Shown here: piece after piece, positions 42,367 to 50,890 of the stretch
Layout: each line of letters opens with the position of its first letter
How positions within the stretch are numbered: position 1 is the stretch's first letter
Assembly: GCA_964419145.1 (NCBI GenBank)
Contig: CAYQOM010000002.1
Location: 806,001-870,000 of the forward strand
Origin: UBA2336 sp964419145
GTDB taxonomy: Bacteria; Bacteroidota; Bacteroidia; Cytophagales; Cyclobacteriaceae
Direction: 5' to 3'
Length of the DNA stretch: 64,000 bases
The notes under the pieces: generated by a model
Database searches by the model: none
Seen by the model: only the letters and a program-made list of their open reading frames with translations
Told to the model about the DNA's origin: nothing
Made by a program: the position numbers and the translations under genes

Positions 42367-43395
42367 CTAATACGGGTTAAGTTTGCGCTTGTTTTTACCC
42401 TTGTATTTGATCAGGTTCGGGTAGTTTTCACCGTGGTGAGGATTCTGTTTTTTCCATATGGGATGTACCCGGCTCCGGTACTCGCGGTTGCCATGCGCAT
42501 GGTTGATTTGGGCGCGACATTCCTTGTTGTAGCAACGCCTCAATTCAGGTATCCGATAAGATGCCCCAACGTTGATGTAAAAGGCATTCATACGATGCCT
42601 GATACTCGTTCCGGTCTCCGCAATATTCAAATCATATCCTTTGAATTCGATTGACGGGCGAATAAACAACCGAAAGTACTCTGACATTTCTCTTTCAACC
42701 ATGCCGCCCAGATTGAAAAATATGCCCTTATCAATTACAGCCTTATCAAATTTTTTACCGAGGCTGTACCCGCCTATCTGGGCATCCACGGTAAGCAGGT
42801 ATTTATCATACCGATAAACCGATGCACCGAGCAGTACAAAATACTTCTTCAGAAAAAATGAAGAGACCTCAGGCTGATAAGTGTTGATATCATTCCCAAA
42901 TGAAAGTGGTTCAAAGTCGTTTACCTTGGTGTACTCGAATGAGTACCCACCCCCAATGCGGTATCGTTGTTTAATTTCAACATGCGCGGTTAACCGCAAC
43001 GGGATATTGAACGATTTGGTTCGAAATCCCAGGCTGGCTGTATCCGGACTCACCAGGAACTCTCCCGGGTTAATCGTAAGCGTGGTGTCAACCACCTCGT
43101 TAAACCAATTGAATAATCCATTAGCCGGTGTGGCCGGATTAAACAGGTATGGGTTTCCGGTAGCGGGTTGATAAATGCCTAAATCCTCAAGTTCATGCCT
43201 GAACGTTGTTGAACCGTAACCCGTGCTTAACCCGAAATGCACCTTGCTTAATAGTTTGCGGAATAACCCTATCCCCTGCCTGTCGACATAGAAATGATCA
43301 AGGGGAATGCTGACATCCTTCTCCTCCTGTGCAACGCCTGTTAAGGGCACACCGAAGGCAATAATCAGAAGGGATATGATGAGTTTTTGGTTCAG
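42367..43395 (-). CDS. Predicted outer-membrane beta-barrel protein with basic C-terminal tail
   Basis: The body (about 330 residues) has alternating beta-strands with aromatic ends (FGLSTGYGSTTFRHE, YRIGGGYSFEYTKV, FYINVGASYRIP), as in outer-membrane barrels. It ends in a strongly basic, histidine-rich tail of about 55 residues (CYNKECRAQINHAHGN, KYKGKNKRKLNPY). The first GTG is at 43350, but the frame continues upstream and encodes a perfect signal peptide (LNQKLIISLLIIAFG up to GVAQ). No ATG, GTG or TTG exists between this and the stop at about 43423, so the start is probably CTG at 43395, or ATC/ATT just upstream. The tail could bind peptidoglycan or nucleic acid, but that is open. No family recognised. 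Confidence 0.65.
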   Translation of the reverse strand: MNQKLIISLLIIAFGVPLTGVAQEEKDVSIPLDHFYVDRQGIGLFRKLLSKVHFGLSTGYGSTTFRHELEDLGIYQPATGNPYLFNPATPANGLFNWFNEVVDTTLTINPGEFLVSPDTASLGFRTKSFNIPLRLTAHVEIKQRYRIGGGYSFEYTKVNDFEPLSFGNDINTYQPEVSSFFLKKYFVLLGASVYRYDKYLLTVDAQIGGYSLGKKFDKAVIDKGIFFNLGGMVEREMSEYFRLFIRPSIEFKGYDLNIAETGTSIRHRMNAFYINVGASYRIPELRRCYNKECRAQINHAHGNREYRSRVHPIWKKQNPHHGENYPNLIKYKGKNKRKLNPY

Positions 43396-43488
43396 GCGGA
43401 TAAAAATTTGATAGTGAGAATATTACACCTCGTTCATACGCTGAAGATAAACGTCAAAAATAGGTAAATTCAGGCAATTTGCCGCATG

Positions 43489-44874
43489 CTAATACCTCCT
43501 GACAGGTCTTGATTCTAACGAAGTGAAGGTGTGAAAAAGTGTTTGCCCGCGTTTGGCTTTATAGGTAAAGGTGCGAGCCTCTTCAGAACCATTGGGAAGT
43601 TGCAACTTGAACTGTGTGGCATTGGTCCCTTCATTCATGGGTACCCGGGTATAAAAAATGCTATGCGGTAAGGTTTGCCAATTCCGTGTGTCTGCCTTTT
43701 CTGTCATGGCATTCACCATACCAATCAACGCCCCAAGGCTTTCATCTTCCTTGCGCGCGCTATGCTCAGCTGCTTTCTTGAGGGCTACCCGGATCAGTGC
43801 TTTACTAAACTCGAGCCACATGCGTTCCTGCAGCGACTTAAAAGCAATTTTATTGATGTCCTCGGCCATATCAAGCGGGTACTCATTTCCATCAAGGGAG
43901 ATGGAGGCATCCGCATAGAGCGGTGGGCGTTCAATGTACCGGGGAAACGCCACTCGAAAAAACTCAATCTTGCTCAATGACTTTTGATCGTCTTCATCGT
44001 AAACGGGAAACGTGTAGCTGAGCCCAAGTTGTTCATTGTAAAAGATGAACTGATCGTTCGACCGACTGATCATAAAGTTGATGCTCCATTCATCCTTCAC
44101 CGGCCCTAATCCGTTGTGCCAGAAGAATACCAGATCAGCCTCGCGTTGTTTTACTTTATAATCGTACAAACCAAATTCATTTTTGAATCTTTCAAATTCC
44201 TCGGTGAAGCCACTCCGATAGGCTGTTTCAAGTAAATCGGTTTTTAACTGATCGGGGGCGTTTACACCAAACATTGAAGTGTAATCTTGCTGATAAATTT
44301 CCAATGCATTCCGATACGCAATGAAGGCATTGTTCCAATCCCCATTTGCCTGGTATATGATGCCCATCAGGTTATGAACAAAGGCATCGCGCCTGTACTT
44401 CTCGGTTGAAGCATAACGATCGGCTAATTGTTGAAGTCGAATGTTCAGCCGCCTGCATTCCACAAGCGCTTCTTCATATTTTTCCATCTTTAAAAAATTG
44501 AGCGCCTTGTAATACAGCAGCATCAGGTGTTCATGATCCTCTCCCCGATAAATGGTTACGGTGGGATTGGTGAGATAGGAAGCTGCTTCGCGGGCATAGT
44601 TGATTCGGTAATCTTCACCAAAAATGAAAGCCTTTTCAAAGTAGGAATTGCTTTCTTCATATTGCCCCATTACAGACAACAATAAGCCGTTGTTGACATA
44701 TGATAGAAATTCTGCATGCTTGCGTTTGTACAGGCTGCTCGACCGCAGGGTTTTTAAAGCCTGTTCCAGATTACCTTCTTCAAACTGGCGGTTGTATTCG
44801 TATGTACCTTCGTAAAAGGATGCACATGCTGAAAACAGCATCAGTAAACTGATGACGGAAAGGGTTTTCAGCAT
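43489..44874 (-). CDS. COG3014-type TPR lipoprotein
   Basis: The 461-residue protein has a lipoprotein signal (LLMLFSACASFYEG, cysteine about residue 17). TPR-like helical repeats fill about residues 30 to 230 (KMEKYEEALVECRRLNIRLQQLADRY and GIIYQANGDWNNAFIAYRNALEIY). The second half is a beta/alpha region with ADLVFFWHNGLGPVKDEW, ending in a sandwich-like C-terminus. This matches COG3014-family lipoproteins, which in many bacteria are encoded beside LpoB-like proteins. Here the LpoB-like gene lies 10 bp upstream in the same direction, so the pair is probably co-transcribed and may act on cell-wall synthesis together. The biochemical role is unknown. Confidence 0.82.
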   Translation of the reverse strand: MLKTLSVISLLMLFSACASFYEGTYEYNRQFEEGNLEQALKTLRSSSLYKRKHAEFLSYVNNGLLLSVMGQYEESNSYFEKAFIFGEDYRINYAREAASYLTNPTVTIYRGEDHEHLMLLYYKALNFLKMEKYEEALVECRRLNIRLQQLADRYASTEKYRRDAFVHNLMGIIYQANGDWNNAFIAYRNALEIYQQDYTSMFGVNAPDQLKTDLLETAYRSGFTEEFERFKNEFGLYDYKVKQREADLVFFWHNGLGPVKDEWSINFMISRSNDQFIFYNEQLGLSYTFPVYDEDDQKSLSKIEFFRVAFPRYIERPPLYADASISLDGNEYPLDMAEDINKIAFKSLQERMWLEFSKALIRVALKKAAEHSARKEDESLGALIGMVNAMTEKADTRNWQTLPHSIFYTRVPMNEGTNATQFKLQLPNGSEEARTFTYKAKRGQTLFHTFTSLESRPVRRY

Positions 44875-44884
44875 GACTAATGGA

Positions 44885-45457
44885 TTAGTTCTTTACCAGC
44901 TTTTTGATTTCGTTTTGTCCGTACCAGATGCGTTTGTTGCTTTCCACATCGGTGAGGAAAAGTGTAGTGATGTAGTTGACCACGCGCTTCTTCTGATACA
45001 CATCGGTTTCGGAAGTCATTTCACCAAATAAGATCAGGTCAGCCCCAACTTCTTTGCCCCACCGTGCAGCTGTTGCCGGATCAGCAAAATCCTGTTGCTC
45101 GGCCCGCTCCTGGCGTACCTTATCCCGAAATTCTTCCCCCTCCACCAATTCGGCAATGCCAGAATTATGAATGACCATTTCAAACTTGCGGATATAGTTA
45201 GCGGCATCAATGTGCTCGCTTGTTTTATTCCTGATTGAACTGATTACCAGCACTGGCTTTCTTCCGAGAGACTCTGCGTATTTCTGAAACTGATCCGATT
45301 CAAACAAATCATGAATCATCTGGTCGGCTACTTTGCGTGAGTCCGTATCGTTCCAGCGCCCACTCAAGTCAATTTGCGTAGCGGGATCAATCCGGGTAAC
45401 GGAACGGGAACAGGAGAACAGCGCGAAAACAGCGAAAAGTATAATGAACTTATTCAT
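44885..45457 (-). CDS. LpoB-like penicillin-binding protein activator lipoprotein
   Basis: The 190-residue protein has a lipoprotein signal (FALFSCSRS, cysteine about residue 16) and the LpoB domain: DLSGRWNDTDSRKVADQMIHDL, RKPVLVISSIRNKTSEHIDAANYIRKFEMVI, DPATAARWGKEVGADLILFGEMTSE and the C-terminal LTDVESNKRIWYGQNEIKK. In E. coli, LpoB sits in the outer membrane and activates PBP1B through the periplasm. The long disordered stalk of E. coli LpoB is missing, as in many Bacteroidota forms. It is the first gene of a pair with the COG3014 lipoprotein. Confidence 0.88.
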   Translation of the reverse strand: MNKFIILFAVFALFSCSRSVTRIDPATQIDLSGRWNDTDSRKVADQMIHDLFESDQFQKYAESLGRKPVLVISSIRNKTSEHIDAANYIRKFEMVIHNSGIAELVEGEEFRDKVRQERAEQQDFADPATAARWGKEVGADLILFGEMTSETDVYQKKRVVNYITTLFLTDVESNKRIWYGQNEIKKLVKN

Positions 45458-45509
45458 ACGAGAATGTTTGCATTAAAAAATCAAAAACCTTGCCGGAAAT
45501 GCTGATTTA

Positions 45510-46166
45510 TCATCCAATTTGCTTCAGCTGCGCAATCACTGCTTTCGGATTTTCTGCACTGAAAACAAAATTGCCGGCAACCAGAACGTCCGCTCCCGCT
45601 TGCCGTAACGCAGGCGCGTTAGTAAGGTTTACCCCGCCATCAATTTCAATCTTTGCTGATGAATTTCGGGAATTTGTCAGGGCTTTAAGCGCACGGGTTT
45701 TTTCATACGTTCTTTCAATAAATTTCTGACCACCAAATCCAGGGTTCACAGCCATCATGCACACCAGGTCAATATCGGCAATGATGTCTTCCAACAAATT
45801 TACAGACGTATGCGGATTGATGGCTACACCAGCCTGGCATCCCAGTGCTTTAATTTCCTGCACCGTGCGGTGCAAATGTTCGCAGGCTTCATAATGAACC
45901 GTTATGGTCGATGCCCCTGCTTCCTTGAACGCATTCAGATACCGCTCCGGATGAACAATCATCAGGTGTACATCCAATGGCTTTTTTGCATGCTTTTTTA
46001 TAGCCGATGTAACGGGCAATCCAAACGAAAGATTGGGTACAAAAACGCCATCCATAATGTCGATATGAATCCAGTCGGCATCACTTTCATTAATCATGTG
46101 AACTTCCCGTTCAAGATTAGCAAAATCAGCAGCTAGAATGGAGGGTGCAATTATTGGTTGAGCCAT
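45510..46166 (-). CDS. rpe: Ribulose-phosphate 3-epimerase
   Basis: The 218-residue TIM barrel has the family motifs in order: IAPSILAADFANLE, WIHIDIMDGVFVPNLSFG, PLDVHLMIVHPERYL, ITVHYEACEH, MMAVNPGFGGQKFI and IEIDGGVNLTNAP. The metal-binding and acid/base residues (His in WIHID, Asp in IDIMDG, His in DVHLM, Asp in EIDGG) are all present. It interconverts D-ribulose-5-phosphate and D-xylulose-5-phosphate in the pentose phosphate pathway in the cytoplasm. It lies between unrelated secreted-protein genes on the same strand. Confidence 0.97.
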   Translation of the reverse strand: MAQPIIAPSILAADFANLEREVHMINESDADWIHIDIMDGVFVPNLSFGLPVTSAIKKHAKKPLDVHLMIVHPERYLNAFKEAGASTITVHYEACEHLHRTVQEIKALGCQAGVAINPHTSVNLLEDIIADIDLVCMMAVNPGFGGQKFIERTYEKTRALKALTNSRNSSAKIEIDGGVNLTNAPALRQAGADVLVAGNFVFSAENPKAVIAQLKQIG

Positions 46167-46197
46167 GTGAAAAATTTCCCAAATATAAGGCTCTGAT

Positions 46198-47817
46198 TCA
46201 GTTCATCTTTACGATTCTGAAGGTTAAAATCCGATCAACTGTGGTTAGTCGCAAAATATAAATACCGGAAGCTAACCCCGATACATCGGCTGTGTATTGA
46301 TTATTCAACCATGAAAAGGAAATTTCTCGTTCTGTTAGCACCTGACCCTGACTCGAGACCAAGGCCAGCTTTATATTCCCTCCTTCCGGTGAAGCGGGGC
46401 GGACAGTAAGTATATCCGTAACGGGATTTGGAAAAATGATTACAGGCTCGGTTTGATTGGACTGCTCCAGATAGTGCACTACAGCGAGGTAATTCGGAAT
46501 GCCGTACCCCAGCAAATTATCTGGGTTGCTTGCCTGAGAAGCTGTATGACGAAGGGCTGAAAGTAAATCTGAATTTTTCAACTCCGGGTTGGCCTGCCAA
46601 ATCCCCGCGACCAATGAGGTTACAAGCGGTGCTGAAAAGGAAGTGCCTGATCCGGTGAGTACTGATCCGCTGGCACGAACTACCGAAACACCCGAACCCA
46701 ATGCAACCAAGTCTGGTTTAATTCTTCCATCGGCACTTGGGCCTATTGAACTGGAAGGTGAACGCACACCGAAACTGTTGATGTTACCAACAGCCAATAC
46801 ATCATTGCCATCTGCGGGGCCGGTAATGATGCGCCACGAGGCATCGTTCCCTTCATTTCCGGCACTGGCCACCACCATCATTCCCTTGCTGAATGCCAGT
46901 TGTGCTGCCTGGGTCACTACAGTTGTTTTCCCATCCAATTGTTCGGTTGTATAATTCATGGATGCGATGTCAAACGTACTGTACCCTAATGATGATTGAA
47001 TGATATCGGCCCCGGCACTGTCGGCACGTTCAGCTGCAAACAGCCAGTTGTATTCCTCAATGCGATATTCTGTTGGAACATCTTCCGTTACATAAAGCTG
47101 GTACGAAGCCTCCGTAACGCCACCGGTAAATGATCCATCCACGTTTGCACTCATGATGGATAACACGCGGGTACCGTGGTCATCGTATTGAAAGACATTT
47201 GAAGTTCCGGATATAAAATCAAAAGAATTATTAAGATCAATTTGATTGTTGGTGAACAAATGCTGAAATGGTGTTGTCAGATTTACACCCAAAAACCCGC
47301 CATCGAAAACAGCAATAACAATTCCATCTCCTTGCTTTCCATCCAGGTGCATGGCATCAAGTCCGAGCATTGAAAGTTGCGTATCGGTTGCTTCCGCAGC
47401 GGCCTCGGTCACTTGAGTTTTGAATTTGCTGCGGCTACCGGAAGCAGGGTGATCTCCCGGTGAAACAAATTCGACAGATGATACATAGGGTAAATCCTCG
47501 AGTGCAGAAAGTATCGCATCATCGCAAGAAACCAATGCTCCATTCATCCATTTGGTCGTGTAGATTACTGCTGCACCCGCATCGCGAAGACCTTGAACAT
47601 AAGCTGGGTTTACAGGTAAGTCGTTTTCTGATATTGAAATGTTCTGACGTGCTCTTCGGTCGAGTGCTCGTTGCGTTAAGAACGTTTCCGGAGCGTTTAT
47701 GGAATAAGGGGTACCCGTCTTATCTGCAAAAAAAACAACGTATTGATTTTCCTGCGCCTGTACACCAAGCGCGCAGACATCAAATACCAGAAGAAAAAGA
47801 AATTTATTCCACCCCAT
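46198..47817 (-). CDS. Subtilisin-like S8 peptidase with type A T9SS sorting domain
   Basis: The 539-residue protein has a signal peptide (to VQAQ, about residue 22), a propeptide-like part (about 23 to 140) and an S8 catalytic domain with Asp172 in IAVFDGGF, His214 in DDHGTRVLS, oxyanion Asn321 in SAGNEG and Ser393 in GTSFSAP. The C-terminal about 80 residues form the type A sorting domain (FPNPVTDILTVRP, SGLASGIYILRLTT, FRIVKMN), which sends cargo through the type IX system and is usually removed at the surface. So this is a secreted or surface-bound protease. Its start overlaps the end of the upstream lipoprotein gene by 14 bp, so the two are translationally linked. Confidence 0.95.
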   Translation of the reverse strand: MGWNKFLFLLVFDVCALGVQAQENQYVVFFADKTGTPYSINAPETFLTQRALDRRARQNISISENDLPVNPAYVQGLRDAGAAVIYTTKWMNGALVSCDDAILSALEDLPYVSSVEFVSPGDHPASGSRSKFKTQVTEAAAEATDTQLSMLGLDAMHLDGKQGDGIVIAVFDGGFLGVNLTTPFQHLFTNNQIDLNNSFDFISGTSNVFQYDDHGTRVLSIMSANVDGSFTGGVTEASYQLYVTEDVPTEYRIEEYNWLFAAERADSAGADIIQSSLGYSTFDIASMNYTTEQLDGKTTVVTQAAQLAFSKGMMVVASAGNEGNDASWRIITGPADGNDVLAVGNINSFGVRSPSSSIGPSADGRIKPDLVALGSGVSVVRASGSVLTGSGTSFSAPLVTSLVAGIWQANPELKNSDLLSALRHTASQASNPDNLLGYGIPNYLAVVHYLEQSNQTEPVIIFPNPVTDILTVRPASPEGGNIKLALVSSQGQVLTEREISFSWLNNQYTADVSGLASGIYILRLTTVDRILTFRIVKMN

Positions 47818-48484
47818 AATCCATCAACACCATCTTCCTGTAGGTACCGTTATTGATTTGGTTAGTGCAAGTGCCTCCGGAGCAATTGTACTCCCACACC
47901 TGGTATTCACTAAACACCAATCCCTTATCCAGGCTATACACTTCTAATCGATCATCTTTAAATACCAAATTACTCTCACGATTTTGGTTTATCACCACCA
48001 CATCTGAAAACATAACACCGTCACCGGCATCAAAGTTACCACCGTATTGCTCCAGGGTGTATAAATCCTCTCCTTCATCGTTAAAGAGATTCCCATTCCA
48101 TGACACATTCGCGCGCATGGGGAAAACAAGCTTGGCATAGGTGGTGTTTCCTTCAGCTACCAATGCAAATTGATTGGTTAAGCGAACGGACCAGGTTTCC
48201 TGATATTCCCAGGCCTCATTGTCTGCATGGCGCGTGCTTCTGTATAACACATAGGTTAATCCTCCCTCCTGATTTTCAAAGGCATCTGTCACTTCCACAC
48301 GAAGTTGATAGGCCAACGATTCGGGTGGATTAAAAGCGGTGTAGTTAATTTCGTCCACATCATAAACCTGGTAAAACCCAATTTGAAGCGGGAAAAAAGC
48401 AGCATCATTCAGCCGGGTTTCATCAGAGGAACAACTCCACGAAACATATATCAGAATCAATAAATATGATGCAATTCTTTTCAA
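47804..48484 (-). CDS. Hypothetical lipoprotein upstream of the S8 peptidase
   Basis: The 226-residue protein has a lipoprotein signal (VSWSCSSDE, cysteine about residue 18) and a beta-rich body with many aromatic residues (FYQVYDVDEINYTAF, LTYVLYRSTRHADNEAWEYQETWSVRL, YQVWEYNCSGGTC). I do not recognise a named family; similar unnamed lipoproteins occur near T9SS genes in Cytophagales. Two cysteines near the end may form a disulphide. Its 3' end overlaps the S8 peptidase gene by 14 bp, which suggests joint expression, possibly as an inhibitor, chaperone or surface partner of the protease; this is a guess from position only. Confidence 0.8.
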   Translation of the reverse strand: MKRIASYLLILIYVSWSCSSDETRLNDAAFFPLQIGFYQVYDVDEINYTAFNPPESLAYQLRVEVTDAFENQEGGLTYVLYRSTRHADNEAWEYQETWSVRLTNQFALVAEGNTTYAKLVFPMRANVSWNGNLFNDEGEDLYTLEQYGGNFDAGDGVMFSDVVVINQNRESNLVFKDDRLEVYSLDKGLVFSEYQVWEYNCSGGTCTNQINNGTYRKMVLMDYGVE

Positions 48485-48552
48485 CTATCCTTCCTTTTAA
48501 GTAAATCGGCCTGATAAATAACTCTCAGTTTTACAAAGTTATCGATTTTAGA

Positions 48553-49128
48553 ATGGCCTTAAAAGTAACCGTTAAAGTGGGAAACATTTCAAACCTGAGT
48601 GATGCACGTTACAGCGCAGGCATGGGCGTGGATTTGTTGGGGTTTACCGTGGTACCCGGTAGGGATGGGTATGTTGACCCCAAACAATTTCAGGAAATGC
48701 GCGGTTGGTTTGCCGGGCCAAAAGTAGTAGCCGAAGCCTACGGTGCAGACGAGCTGAACGAAATCATGAAGCAGTATCAACCCGATCTTGTGGAGCTATC
48801 GGTTGAAGATTTAATGGTATTAAACCCCTCAGGCCTGAAATTAATTGTGGCCACTTCCGTGGAAGGATTTGATCGACACAAACAGATAATTGAGCAGTAT
48901 AAATCCAATATAGCGTTCCTGCTGGTTCCTGAGCCTGTAACAGATCGAGAGCTTCTTGATCTTGCAGCCGAGTTTCAGGTACTGGTTGACAATCCGGGTG
49001 AGAACATCCAGCAACTGATTGAAATACCTAATGTTGGTATAACACTTAAAGGTTCAGCCGAAGCCAGGCCCGGTTTCAAAAACTATGACGAGTTGGCTCA
49101 GGTATTGGAGTTTCTGGAGGAATCCTGA
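48553..49128 (+). CDS. TrpF-like (phosphoribosylanthranilate isomerase family) protein lacking the catalytic cysteine
   Basis: The 191-residue protein follows the TrpF barrel: KVGNISNLSDARYSAGMGVDLLGF at the N-terminus in place of the usual KICGIT..EDA....GAD.LGF, then PKQFQEM, VELSVEDL and a C-terminal IPNVGITLKGSAEARPGFKNYDEL. In TrpF the cysteine of KICG and an aspartate in the middle are the acid/base pair. Here Gly10 and Asn11 replace Cys and Gly, so the standard isomerisation is unlikely. No other trp gene is near. It stands alone on the plus strand and its 3' end overlaps a convergent regulator gene by 31 bp. It may be a repurposed TrpF fold that binds a sugar phosphate. Confidence 0.7.
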   Translation: MALKVTVKVGNISNLSDARYSAGMGVDLLGFTVVPGRDGYVDPKQFQEMRGWFAGPKVVAEAYGADELNEIMKQYQPDLVELSVEDLMVLNPSGLKLIVATSVEGFDRHKQIIEQYKSNIAFLLVPEPVTDRELLDLAAEFQVLVDNPGENIQQLIEIPNVGITLKGSAEARPGFKNYDELAQVLEFLEES

Positions 49129-49829
49129 ATACACAACTCAAAATAGCCGCTTTCATTTAACTGAATTACGGGGTACCCGATTTTCTCAGCGATGTTTGAA
49201 ATGTGTGCTTCCAATGTCGTGTCGGATAAAAATATTTCGGATCCCCAAAGGTACTTCAGCAAAGCCGATCGGTTAAGCACCTTGCGTCTGTTTTGAAGCA
49301 CAAAGAAAAGAAGATCAAATTCTGTCCGGGTCAACTGAACCTGATGATTATCTACAGTGGCCACAAACCCTTTGCGATCCAATGTAAGGTTACCTATTGC
49401 CACCTGACTTTCACTTTTTCGGATAATGAAATTTCGTTTTAGCACCGCACTGATCTTTTGTGTAAGTGAGCGCAGTCCCATTACCTTTTCAATATAGTCG
49501 TCCGCTCCACACGATAGTGCTGCTTGCTGGTAATACGGTTCAGATTTAGCGGTAAGAAAGAAGATATACACAGACTCAAATTCCTTGATGCTTCGCAGTT
49601 CGCGACAAATTGAAATACCGTTGGGGTGCGGCATCATCAGATCAAGAACAATCAGGTCGGGGTGAAACGAACAGGCTACCTCAACCGCCTTTTTACTCTC
49701 TTCTACAACCTTCACTTTATATCCCTCCTTCCAAAGGTTATAATTCAGCAGATCGAGAATGTCCTGGTCATCATCCACCACGAGAACGCGTGGTGCCTTC
49801 TTGTCCCCATAGATTGATAGTTGGAGCAA
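49098..49829 (-). CDS. OmpR-type response regulator
   Basis: The 243 residues have a receiver domain (about 13 to 130) with the acidic pair in VVDDDQDI, the phosphorylated aspartate in LIVLDLMMPH, FLTAKSE and DDYIEKVMG, in which the usual proline after lysine is Val. The C-terminal winged helix (about 150 to 235) has LTRTEFDLLFFVLQNRRKVLNR, SDTTLEAHISNIAEKIG and SGYFEL, a loose version of the OmpR/PhoB output domain. No kinase is adjacent. The 3' end overlaps the convergent TrpF-like gene by 31 bp, so transcription of one may influence the other. Confidence 0.9.
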   Translation of the reverse strand: MLQLSIYGDKKAPRVLVVDDDQDILDLLNYNLWKEGYKVKVVEESKKAVEVACSFHPDLIVLDLMMPHPNGISICRELRSIKEFESVYIFFLTAKSEPYYQQAALSCGADDYIEKVMGLRSLTQKISAVLKRNFIIRKSESQVAIGNLTLDRKGFVATVDNHQVQLTRTEFDLLFFVLQNRRKVLNRSALLKYLWGSEIFLSDTTLEAHISNIAEKIGYPVIQLNESGYFELCIQDSSRNSNT

Positions 49830-49894
49830 AATAGATGGGGAAGATTAATTCATGTTTACAAAGAGGTTATCCGGAAATTAAATCTTTGCCTGGT

Positions 49895-50890
49895 TCAGAC
49901 TTTCAGGTTACCTAACCGGAGGGCGTGTTCAATTGCTTCGCGGGTAGTATCCGGATAATCAATTTCAATCTTTTGTTTGGATTCAATCCACTCCTGAATT
50001 TTTGGCAAGCGCTTACGCTTTACATTTTTGATTACGGGTACACCTAAATCGCGCAAAGCTGCTGCGTTGTAATGTTGCTCATATTGCTTTTTCATGGGTA
50101 CTACCATCAACTTTTTACCCAAAAACAAAACTTCAGCAGGCGTTTCAAATCCGGCCCCTGATAACACACCCTTAGATGAGACAACGCTGGCCACAAATTC
50201 TTTATTGTTGATCGGGTAAACCGAAAGCCTGCCAATGTGATATGGCTTCTTTGCATGCTTTGAAAAAATGTGCCAGCGTACACTTGGAATACGTGCCAGC
50301 AATGGAACGAGTTTGCGATCATCATACGCAGGTAAGTACACCGTGTAGTGTTCACCTTTGGTAACCTTGGCTTCCCGTATGGCTTTACGAATCACCGGTG
50401 TATAAATATTTGTATCGTAACGGGCAAAGTGAAATCCAACAGCAGCATCTACCGGTGCATAATTATTCAATATCCATTCACCTACCGGATCAAAATGCCT
50501 GGGATGCGGCACTTTCTTCGACAGGATTGCCGACTGGTGGCTAAGCGCTACGCAGGGAATCTTCTTGCGCCTGGCTGCCCATGCCGAAATGGGTTCAAAA
50601 TCGTTAATGATCAAATCATACTTCTCAACGGGAAATTTTTTTATCTCCCCCATCACTTCCTTTGAGCTATTCTGCTTGAATGTCTTGTTAAAATCTATCC
50701 CACCCGATTTTCCGAAAAAGAAGCTAAGCCCTTTGGATTTGTACTTTACTGAAAAGGGCAACTTAATGTCGGCCTGTGCCCCACTGAGAAAAATATCCAG
50801 GTCACCATACTCACGCAGGATGGGCACAATATCAATTGCCCGGGCCACATGTCCGTTACCCGTACCTTGAATGGCATACAGCAATTTCAT
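49895..50890 (-). CDS. Glycosyltransferase of the MurG/MJ1255-like type
   Basis: The 331-residue protein has a GT-B-like layout. The N-terminal glycine motif is YAIQGTGNGHVARAIDI (about 5 to 21), then DLIINDFEPISAWAARRKKIPCVALSHQ. The C-terminal nucleotide-sugar motif is KGVLSGAGFETPAEVLFLGKKLMVVPMKKQYEQHYNA, which matches the pattern of MJ1255/VC2487-type enzymes and MurG. No membrane segment is seen. It overlaps the LpxH-like phosphoesterase gene by 4 bp, so both proteins are made together, probably for a lipid-linked or envelope glycan. The acceptor is unknown. Confidence 0.82.
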   Translation of the reverse strand: MKLLYAIQGTGNGHVARAIDIVPILREYGDLDIFLSGAQADIKLPFSVKYKSKGLSFFFGKSGGIDFNKTFKQNSSKEVMGEIKKFPVEKYDLIINDFEPISAWAARRKKIPCVALSHQSAILSKKVPHPRHFDPVGEWILNNYAPVDAAVGFHFARYDTNIYTPVIRKAIREAKVTKGEHYTVYLPAYDDRKLVPLLARIPSVRWHIFSKHAKKPYHIGRLSVYPINNKEFVASVVSSKGVLSGAGFETPAEVLFLGKKLMVVPMKKQYEQHYNAAALRDLGVPVIKNVKRKRLPKIQEWIESKQKIEIDYPDTTREAIEHALRLGNLKV

